From assembly GCA_020637235.1 (NCBI GenBank), contig JACJWG010000018.1:1-64000 (forward strand): a stretch of 64,000 nt of DNA, given 5' to 3'. This DNA comes from Acidimicrobiaceae bacterium (GTDB lineage: Bacteria; Actinomycetota; Acidimicrobiia; Acidimicrobiales; Ilumatobacteraceae). Below, piece after piece: positions 58,354-64,000 of this stretch. The notes beneath the pieces were generated by a model. The model was not told where the DNA came from and searched no databases. It saw only the letters and a list, made by a program, of their open reading frames with translations. The translations under genes and the position numbers were made by a program. Every line of letters begins with the position of its first letter. Position 1 is the stretch's first letter.

Positions 58354-59715
58354 ATGCGACCGATGCGACCCGTGCGTACCACCCTGATCGCTTCCACCGT
58401 CACCCTGGCACTCGCGATGAGCGCCTGTGGTGACGACTCACCCGACACGACGCCGACCACCACCGACGCCGTCGGGGCGCCCGACACCACGATGGACCAG
58501 ACCACCGACACGACCATGGCGCCGGCGACGACGATGTCGCCGGACACCACCTCACCCGACAGCAGTCCGTCGGAGACGACGATGCCGATGGACGGGATGG
58601 ATCCCACCACGGAGGACGGCGCGTCGAATCTCCGTGCCGACCTGACCAGCCTGTTGCAGGAACACGTGTATCTGGCCGGCATCGCGATCGAGACCGCCGT
58701 CGATGCCGGCGGCGACATGGAGGCTCCGGCCGTCCAGGCGGCTGTCGCGGCACTCGACGAGAACTCGGTCGCCCTGGCCGAGATGATCGGCTCGGTCGCC
58801 GGAGCCGAGAACCAGGAGGCGTTCCTCGGACTGTGGCGTGAGCACATCGGCTTCTTCGTCGACTACACCCTCGGCATGGCCGGTGGTGATCAGGCGATGG
58901 TCGATCAGGCGCTGACCGACCTCGACGGCTACCAGCAGGCCGCGGGTGCGTTCTTCGAGGAGATCACCGGCGGTGAGCTCGTCGCCGAGGACGTGATCGC
59001 CGGACTCGACATGCACGTGGCGACCCTGACCGCTGCGATCGACGGCGTCGTCGCCGGCGACCCGGCTGCGTTCAGCGACCTCCGGACCGCAGCACAGCAC
59101 ATGTTCGACGCTGCCCTGCTGCTGTCCACCGGGATCTCGGCAGCGGCGCCCGACATGTTCGACGGCGACGTCACCAGCGCGCCGGCCGAGACGCGCGCCG
59201 TCCTCACCAACCTGTTGCAGGAGCACGTCTACCTCGCCGGGATCGCGATCGAGCAGGCCGTGGAAGTCGGCGGCGACATGCAGAACCCGACGGTGCAGGC
59301 TGCGGTCGCGACCCTCGACGAGAACTCGGTCGCCCTGGCCGAGGTGATCGGCTCGGTGGCCGGGGCCGAGAACCAGGAGGCGTTCCTCGGTCTGTGGCGT
59401 GAGCACATCGGCTTCTTCGTCGATTACACCCTCGGCATGGCCACCGGTGATCAGGCGATGGTCGATCAGGCGTTGACCGACCTCGACGGCTACCAGCAGG
59501 CAGCCGGTGCATTCTTCGAGGAGATCACCGGTGGCGAACTCCCGGCCGACGCAGTCGTGATGTCGCTCGACGAGCACGTCGCCACGCTGACGACCGCGAT
59601 CGACGACCTGGTGGCCGGCGATCCAGCGGCCTTCACCGACCTCCGGACCGCGGGTCAGCACATGCCGATGGCAGCCCTGGCGATCTCGACCGCCGTGGTC
59701 GCTGCCACGTCGTGA
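58354..59715 (+). CDS. Secreted lipoprotein with two tandem about 160-residue domains
   Basis: 453 residues from the ATG at 58354 (GAAAGGA upstream). A signal peptide with lipobox LALAMSAC is followed by a Thr/Pro/Met-rich linker (TTMAPATTMSPDTT) and two near-identical helical domains (about 93-260 and 285-450). Each contains LLQEHVYLAGIAIE, GSVAGAENQEAFLGLWREHI and FFVDYTLGMA. A conserved His in EHV, WREHIGFF and the Met-rich stretches could bind metal. I know no function. The neighbouring cupredoxin gene hints at a metal or envelope redox role. Confidence 0.85.
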   Translation: MRPMRPVRTTLIASTVTLALAMSACGDDSPDTTPTTTDAVGAPDTTMDQTTDTTMAPATTMSPDTTSPDSSPSETTMPMDGMDPTTEDGASNLRADLTSLLQEHVYLAGIAIETAVDAGGDMEAPAVQAAVAALDENSVALAEMIGSVAGAENQEAFLGLWREHIGFFVDYTLGMAGGDQAMVDQALTDLDGYQQAAGAFFEEITGGELVAEDVIAGLDMHVATLTAAIDGVVAGDPAAFSDLRTAAQHMFDAALLLSTGISAAAPDMFDGDVTSAPAETRAVLTNLLQEHVYLAGIAIEQAVEVGGDMQNPTVQAAVATLDENSVALAEVIGSVAGAENQEAFLGLWREHIGFFVDYTLGMATGDQAMVDQALTDLDGYQQAAGAFFEEITGGELPADAVVMSLDEHVATLTTAIDDLVAGDPAAFTDLRTAGQHMPMAALAISTAVVAATS

Positions 59716-59745
59716 CCGACTCGACCGGCTGACGATGCCCAGGAA

Positions 59746-59783
59746 CGCGCTCTGCTCGTGGTCGAGGCCACGAGCAGAGCGCG
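59746..59783. terminator. Bidirectional hairpin terminator
   Basis: A perfect 16-bp stem (59746-59761 with 59768-59783, arm CGCGCTCTGCTCGTGG) and a 6-nt loop lie between the convergent lipoprotein and peroxiredoxin-like genes. There is no U-tract. Confidence 0.85.
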
Positions 59784-59856
59784 TCGCCGTCGACCCGACG
59801 CCGTGTCCGCTCGCGAGTATCCGTCGGATCACCGGCGCCGCTGCCGCTGACGTCGG

Positions 59857-60396
59857 TCAGTCGAGCGCCGCGATCAGTTCGGACACCGGCGGCCGCGCGT
59901 CCGGCGTGGCGGGAAGCGACAGGTAGCGCAGGCGGCCGTCGCGACCGACCACGGCGTCGGCGCCGAGTTGAGCCACGTCTTCGGTCGGGCGCTGGAGGCG
60001 CCGCCCGCTGCGCAGGAGCCGGGCGTACATGCGCAGCGTCCCGAACGACCAGACCTGGCGGCGGGTTCCGCGCTCGGCCCCGAGGAGTGCGTACAGCCGT
60101 CGATCGCCGTCGGTGACGATCGTGAACGGGACACGGAGATGCTCGCGGTGCGCCGCCAGTCGTTCGGGTGCCGCGAAGGTGACGACGACGATCTCGGCGT
60201 CGCCGAACCGCTCGAGGTGATCGCGCACGGCGATCACGTGTTCTTGGCAGGGGAGTCAAGCGAGGTGTCGATGGAGCACCAGGACGACCGGCCGTCCCCG
60301 ATGGTCCGACGGCTTCCAGGGGCATCCCCTGTGGTCGGTCAGTTCGAGATCGGGGATGGGATCACCGACACGCAGTCTCGTGCTCGCTCGGACCAT
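59857..60396 (-). CDS. Peroxiredoxin-like (AhpC/TSA) protein, candidate selenoprotein with in-frame TGA
   Basis: The frame from the ATG at 60396 (GAAGGAG 7 bases upstream) to 59857 encodes 179 residues if the single in-frame TGA at 60258-60256 (codon 47) is read through. Before it: MVRASTRLRVGDPIPDLELT and VVLVLHRHLA. After it: LPCQEHVIAVRDHLERFGD, TFAAPERLAAHREHLRVPFT and a full C-terminus. In this thioredoxin-fold family the motif is H-L-x-C-x-x-C; the TGA stands exactly at the first Cys, giving U-L-P-C. A SECIS-like hairpin follows. I infer selenocysteine. The alternatives are a nonsense mutation of TGC or a sequencing error. It lies 17 bp after the flavoprotein gene, probably in one operon. 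Confidence 0.72.
60217..60237 (-). promoter_or_regulatory. Candidate bacterial SECIS hairpin
   Basis: The mRNA stretch GUGAUCGC-CGUGC-GCGAUCAC folds into a perfect 8-bp stem with a 5-nt loop. The loop begins 26 nt after the UGA and has G as its second base. Bacterial SECIS elements lie within the coding region just after the UGA, usually with the loop about 16-37 nt away and a G among the first loop bases. SelB recognition is inferred, not shown. Confidence 0.55.
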
Positions 60397-60413
60397 GTGA
60401 TGACTCCTTCGTG

Positions 60414-61808
60414 TCAGGAGGCTGCGTCGACGTCGCGGATCGGGCGGGCGCGCAGACCCGCCGACTCGCCGAAGAACTGTAGGGCGGCCTGTTGGATCGC
60501 CATCGACCACGTGGGGTAGGCGTGCACGGTCTGGGCGAGACGTCCGACGAACATGCCGGTCTGGATGGCGAGAGCGGCTTCGTGGACGAGCTCGCCGCCG
60601 GTGGGCGCGACGATGGTGGCGCCGACCAGCCGTCCACCGGCGAGGTGACGAGTGACGCGCCGGGGCGCGGCGACGAGGGTGACGAAGCCGTCCGTGGCGT
60701 CGACGGCGATGGCCCGGTCGACGTGGGACAGGGGGAGGTGCGCAACCATCGCGTCCGGGTGACGTCGTGCGGCGTCGGCGACGGTGAGGCCGACGTGGGC
60801 GACCTCGGGGCTCGTGAAGGTGGCCCACGGTGTGGCCGAGGTGTCGAGACGAAACCCTCGGATGCGCGCCAGCTTCGACAAGGCGTTCGTGGCAGCGATC
60901 CATCCCATGCGACCGGCGACGTGCGTGAACTGGAGGCGGCCGGTGACGTCGCCGACCGCCCAGATGCCGTCGACGTCGGTGGCCATGGTGTCGTCCACGG
61001 GGATGGCGCCGCGCCCGTCGACGGTGACACCGATCTCCTCGAGGCCGAATCCCCGACCGGCGGGTGCCCTGCCGGCGGCGGCGAGCAGATGGGTCGCGCT
61101 GATCGGTTCGCCGGCCTCGGTGCGGACGCGCACGTGTCGATCCTCGAGCCGTTCGACGAGGGTCGCCCTCGCGCCGACACGAACGCTCACCCCGTCGCGA
61201 GCGAGGGCTCGGGCCACCACGGCCGACGCCTCGGGTTCTTCGCGGGGCAGGAGCCTCTCCGCCGCTTCGACGAGGGTGACGGTGCTGCCGAGACGGGCGA
61301 ACGCCTGCGCCATCTCGCACCCGACCGGCCCACCGCCCAGGATGATCAGCGACGGTGGGAGGCGGTCGAGTTGGAAGAGGGTCTCGTTGGTGAGCGGAGC
61401 CGCGTCCCGCAGGCCCGGGATCGCGGGGAGGAGCGCGCTCGCTCCGGTGGCGACGATGAACCGTGCCGAGCCGATGGTGGTGCCGTCGACGTCGATCGTG
61501 CCCGGGGTGCGGAACCTGGCGTACCCGGGGATCACGTCGATGCCGTCGCGCGCGAGAGCGACGGCATCCTCGGTCGCGGCGATGGTGGCGATGGCGTCGT
61601 GGACCCGGTGCATCGCCTCGTCGAATCCGTGTCCAGCGGCGGCCGCAGCGAGGAGCGCCTTCGACGGGACGCAGCCGGTGAAGGTGCAGTCGCCGCCGAT
61701 CGGGCCGTCCTGGACGATGACGACGCTCGCCTTGCGCCGGCGAGCCTCCTTCGCTGCCACCAATCCTCCGGCGCCGCCGCCGATCACCACCACGTCGTAG
61801 CGCTTCAT
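60414..61808 (-). CDS. Mercuric reductase-like FAD/NAD(P) disulfide oxidoreductase
   Basis: 464 residues from the ATG at 61808 (AGGAG upstream). FAD motif VVVIGGGAGGLVAAKEARRR, redox-active Cys pair in GGDCTFTGCVPSKALL, NAD(P) motif LIILGGGPVGCEMAQAFARL and the second FAD motif IWAVGDVTGRLQFTHVAG. The dimer end reads TVHAYPTWSMAIQQAAL, so the catalytic HPxxxE of glutathione and lipoamide reductases is missing (Tyr replaces His, no Glu). It therefore acts on another disulfide, metal or protein partner. The peroxiredoxin-like candidate selenoprotein follows 17 bp later. Confidence 0.92.
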   Translation of the reverse strand: MKRYDVVVIGGGAGGLVAAKEARRRKASVVIVQDGPIGGDCTFTGCVPSKALLAAAAAGHGFDEAMHRVHDAIATIAATEDAVALARDGIDVIPGYARFRTPGTIDVDGTTIGSARFIVATGASALLPAIPGLRDAAPLTNETLFQLDRLPPSLIILGGGPVGCEMAQAFARLGSTVTLVEAAERLLPREEPEASAVVARALARDGVSVRVGARATLVERLEDRHVRVRTEAGEPISATHLLAAAGRAPAGRGFGLEEIGVTVDGRGAIPVDDTMATDVDGIWAVGDVTGRLQFTHVAGRMGWIAATNALSKLARIRGFRLDTSATPWATFTSPEVAHVGLTVADAARRHPDAMVAHLPLSHVDRAIAVDATDGFVTLVAAPRRVTRHLAGGRLVGATIVAPTGGELVHEAALAIQTGMFVGRLAQTVHAYPTWSMAIQQAALQFFGESAGLRARPIRDVDAAS

Positions 61809-61918
61809 CGTTCTCCTGGTCCCTCGTGTACCCATCCGGAACCCCGCGACGCACGCGAGGCTTCCCACGCGGTCACCGGCCACTGGACGGCGGTGTGGCG
61901 GTCGGCCAGTGTGCAGTC

Positions 61919-62317
61919 ATGGCCGATGAGGACTACGAGGTGGCGGTGTCGGCGGGGAGCCTGCGCTCGGCCGCCGGGATCCCGATGCCACACCGATGGA
62001 CGCCCGATGGCGTGGTGGTGGAGGCGCCTTTCACGGGCGCCCACCTGCTCCACCTGGCCGTTGCGGGCTGCGTGCTCAACGACGTCCACCGTGAGGCCGA
62101 GCACCTCGGGATCGTCCTGCACGGCGTGCGGGTCGTCGCGCGCGGCGGCTTCGACGCCACCACGTGGAGGTCGACCGGTGTGAGCTACGAGGTGCAGGTG
62201 GCGTCGGATGCGAGCGACGACGTGATCGCCGCACTGATCGAGGTCGTCGACGAGATCGCCGAGATCCCGAAGGCACTGCGCGCCGGGACGTCGGTGGTAC
62301 GGCGTCTCCCCGGCTGA
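61919..62317 (+). CDS. OsmC-family protein
   Basis: 132 residues, ATG at 61919. AGIPMPHRWTPDGVVVEAPF, LLHLAVAGCVLNDVHREAEH and GVRVVARGGFDATTWRSTGV match the OsmC/YhfA fold. It has the conserved helix Cys (AGCVLND), but the second Cys of classical OsmC/Ohr peroxidases is absent, so it may not be a peroxidase by the two-Cys mechanism. It is divergent from the flavoprotein gene, 110 bp away, and faces the same redox cluster. Confidence 0.87.
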   Translation: MADEDYEVAVSAGSLRSAAGIPMPHRWTPDGVVVEAPFTGAHLLHLAVAGCVLNDVHREAEHLGIVLHGVRVVARGGFDATTWRSTGVSYEVQVASDASDDVIAALIEVVDEIAEIPKALRAGTSVVRRLPG

Positions 62318-62322
62318 CCGGG

Positions 62323-62832
62323 TCAGCCGGTCGCCCGGTGCGTGACGCTCTGCAGCCCGCCGTCGACCACGGTGACCTCGACGAGCAGGTGATCGTCGCC
62401 ACGAGCGAGCTCGAGGTGCAGTCGTTCCGGCGAGTGCACCTCGTGCACCACCTCCCAGCCCGGTTCGAGGAACCGGCCGACCACCCGGAGCACGCCGCCC
62501 GGGGCGTCGACCACGAACGAACCGCCGTCGACCACGATCGTGGTCCGTGCACGGGATGCGTCGATGCGTGTCTGGGCCGACGAGGAGCTCGACGAAGAGC
62601 TCCACGAGGTGGTCGAGGACGTGGTGGTCGAGGACGTGGTGGTCGAGGACGAGGTGGTCGAGGACGAGGTGCTCGGCGGCGCTGCCGGACGCACCTGACG
62701 AGGGAGACGTTGATCGATCGGTCGTCGCCCGGTCTCGTCACCCTGCTCGGGACCGCCGGCGGCGCACGCGGTTCCGAGCACCGCCACGGCTGACCCGATG
62801 GCAACGGCCCGGGCGAACTGCCTCCCGGTCAC
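62323..62832 (-). CDS. Putative lipoprotein with Ser/Thr linker
   Basis: About 169 residues from the GTG at 62832, which overlaps the TGA of the upstream gene (GTGA). The signal peptide ends AVLGTAC, and a Ser/Thr tract (SSSTTSSSTTTSSTTTSSTT) follows from about 55 to 90. The last 75 residues (VVDGGSFVVDAPGGVLRVVG ... ELARGDDHLLVEVTVVDGGL) form a small beta-rich domain of unknown family. It is coupled to the LPxTG protein gene and is probably exported with it. Confidence 0.75.
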   Translation of the reverse strand: MTGRQFARAVAIGSAVAVLGTACAAGGPEQGDETGRRPIDQRLPRQVRPAAPPSTSSSTTSSSTTTSSTTTSSTTSWSSSSSSSSAQTRIDASRARTTIVVDGGSFVVDAPGGVLRVVGRFLEPGWEVVHEVHSPERLHLELARGDDHLLVEVTVVDGGLQSVTHRATG

Positions 62833-64000
62833 GCCGATGCCTCGAACAGCCGGCCCTGCGCGCCGTCGGCGGGGCGCCGGGACACGCGGAGTGCGATCGC
62901 GCCCGCTGCGCTGACGAGCGACGCGATCACGGTGAGCGACGACGCATCGGTGCCCGTCGCAGGCAGGCTCTCCTCGCTCGCGGCGGCAACGACCGGCCAT
63001 CGAGTCGACTGCGACGGCTCCCAGCCGGCGGTCACGGCGGCCACCGGCGGGGACGACGAGCTGGAGCCGACCCCGGTGACGACATCCGACGGTCCGGACG
63101 CTGCGGCGGACGTTGCGCCGGGCGGCGCGGGGCAGGCGACATCCGGCCGATCATGGCGCTGGCACACCAGGACGACAGCGACGTTCGTGGAACGTGCGTC
63201 TCCGGTGGCGATGGTGAACGCGCCGGCCTGTGCCGACGTGGTCGGTTCGATCACGACGACGTCGGTGGCCGCGGTGGTGTTGTTGCCGCTGTCGGCCATG
63301 GCGACACCGAGGTTGATCACGGCGCTCAGTTGTCGGATCGTTCGACGCCCCTGTGGCGTGTTCGGGTCGCCGGTGAGCAGCTCGCCGGCGAGCCGGCCGT
63401 CGAGTACGACCGTGCGGCCGCCGATGTCCAGCGCGAGTCCACGGTCGAGCAGTTCGCCGGTGCCGTCCCAGCGTTGGAGGTCGGCCATCAACGCGGTGAG
63501 GAACGCAGCGATGCTCACTGCCGCGTCGCTCGAGCCCGGCGACGTCGCGCCGGTTCCGTTGCCGCCGGTGCTCGCGATGGCCACGCCGACATTGGCGACC
63601 GCGACGTGCTGATCGATGCTCGCCACGCCGTCGCCCGTCGCGGTCACGGCGCCGTGCTGAGCGATCGCCGTGGTCGACTGGTTGCCGACCGCCGTGGCGT
63701 CGCCGGTGGTGACCGAGCCGGCACCGCCCGACGAGAGCAGCGATGGCAGCAACAGCGCGACGAGATCGACGGCGCGCTGGTGATCGGGCATCGAGACGAA
63801 CGCTCCGGCTGCGGCGGCGATCGATGCGTCGATCGGCATGCCGTTCGCTCCGGTGTTGGCCCATGCGAGCCCGACGTTCATCACGATCGCCCGTTGGTCG
63901 ATGGAGAGGACCGCCGTTCCGTCGCCGATCGCGACGGCGATCTGGCGGACGTCGGTCGTGGCGTCGTTACCGATCGCCGTGGCATCGCCGCTGACGACGG
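62829..64000 (-). CDS. LPxTG-anchored repeat surface protein (5' part beyond the window)
   Basis: The visible 390 codons run in from the right edge. The sequence has imperfect long repeats built on GDATAxGN, GDGxxxIDQ and NVGxAxAxTGxN (SGDATAIGNDATT near the edge, TTGDATAVGNQSTT, NLGVAMADSGNNTTAATD). The C-terminus is a cell-wall sorting signal: LPATGTD, a hydrophobic helix (LTVIASLVSAAGAIALRV) and a basic tail. It is probably linked to the cell wall by a sortase. The repeats may form a beta-solenoid. The role is unknown. Its 3' end overlaps the next lipoprotein gene by GTGA. Confidence 0.85.
   Translation of the reverse strand, partial: VVSGDATAIGNDATTDVRQIAVAIGDGTAVLSIDQRAIVMNVGLAWANTGANGMPIDASIAAAAGAFVSMPDHQRAVDLVALLLPSLLSSGGAGSVTTGDATAVGNQSTTAIAQHGAVTATGDGVASIDQHVAVANVGVAIASTGGNGTGATSPGSSDAAVSIAAFLTALMADLQRWDGTGELLDRGLALDIGGRTVVLDGRLAGELLTGDPNTPQGRRTIRQLSAVINLGVAMADSGNNTTAATDVVVIEPTTSAQAGAFTIATGDARSTNVAVVLVCQRHDRPDVACPAPPGATSAAASGPSDVVTGVGSSSSSPPVAAVTAGWEPSQSTRWPVVAAASEESLPATGTDASSLTVIASLVSAAGAIALRVSRRPADGAQGRLFEASA

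Noticed and set aside
60256..60258. Frameshift explanation for the broken peroxiredoxin-like gene
   Set aside because: Both halves are in the same frame; only a TGA separates them, so no frameshift is needed.
1..64000. tRNA or rRNA genes
   Set aside because: I looked for T-loop-like GGTTCGAATCC patterns and rRNA-like blocks and saw none I could support by eye.

Overview
The window is GC-rich throughout, uses many GTG starts, and carries F420-type oxidoreductases, numerous TetR/MarR/GntR regulators, an orphan Ku gene, lipobox lipoproteins and an LPxTG surface protein. This points to a high-GC actinobacterium. An Acidimicrobiia/Ilumatobacter-like lineage is my best guess, from gene content only. 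There are no rRNA or tRNA genes, CRISPR arrays or replication genes that I can see. It is mostly accessory and housekeeping chromosome made of short operons and divergent regulator-target pairs.

Layout. 1-2.9 kb: an IS3-family element next to a complete IS256-family element that seems to have split an older gene. 3.4-6.4 kb: MFS exporter with divergent CGNR regulator, gene debris, and an SDR. 6.6-10 kb: a 1149-residue secreted lipoprotein with calcium-type repeats and tandem YfaP-like domains. 10.3-13.5 kb: small P-loop kinase, two VOC proteins, Ku, SRPBCC protein. 13.7-15.9 kb: TetR and carboxylesterase, both preceded by the same palindrome. 16-19.1 kb: SAP and helix-hairpin-helix proteins, then a GntR(YtrA)-ABC-permease operon. 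19.8-22 kb: pentapeptide-repeat lipoprotein. 22.6-28.1 kb: hydrolases, flavodoxin-like protein, and a three-gene sugar operon (two TIM-barrel isomerases plus a Gfo/Idh/MocA dehydrogenase). 28-36.6 kb: several regulators facing their targets (TetR/RidA, TetR/aldolase, XRE-cupin with B3/B4 protein, MarR/azoreductase). 36.7-40.4 kb: a cluster of three 61-bp repeats, a PRMT-like methyltransferase, a DUF1059-DUF1801-TetR operon and a hydrolase. 40.6-48.5 kb: F420 PPOX enzyme, questin oxidase, a serine hydrolase-response regulator-sensor kinase operon, an orphan GAF kinase. 48.6-57.8 kb: hydrolase, DAO-type oxidase with divergent TetR, molybdopterin oxidoreductase, cation/proton antiporter, F420-type LLM enzyme. 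57.8-64 kb: cupredoxin, a duplicated-domain lipoprotein, a thiol-redox cluster, and the 3' part of an LPxTG repeat protein.

The most notable signal is at 59857-60396 (minus). A peroxiredoxin-like (AhpC/TSA) gene is open except for one in-frame TGA that sits exactly where the family has the first Cys of its CxxC motif. The TGA is followed, 26 nt later, by the loop of a perfect 8-bp hairpin whose spacing and loop fit bacterial SECIS elements. I read it as a candidate selenoprotein with a U-L-P-C active site. It lies 17 bp downstream of a mercuric-reductase-like flavoprotein and opposite an OsmC gene.

Other structure not explained by ordinary genes includes paired operators for at least four local regulators, two copies of a 47-nt hairpin with a compensatory base change, three 61-bp repeats with inverted ends, and several scraps of broken genes. 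One scrap is an in-frame fusion of a VOC fragment to a kinase fragment, both with closely similar sequences within 7.5 kb.
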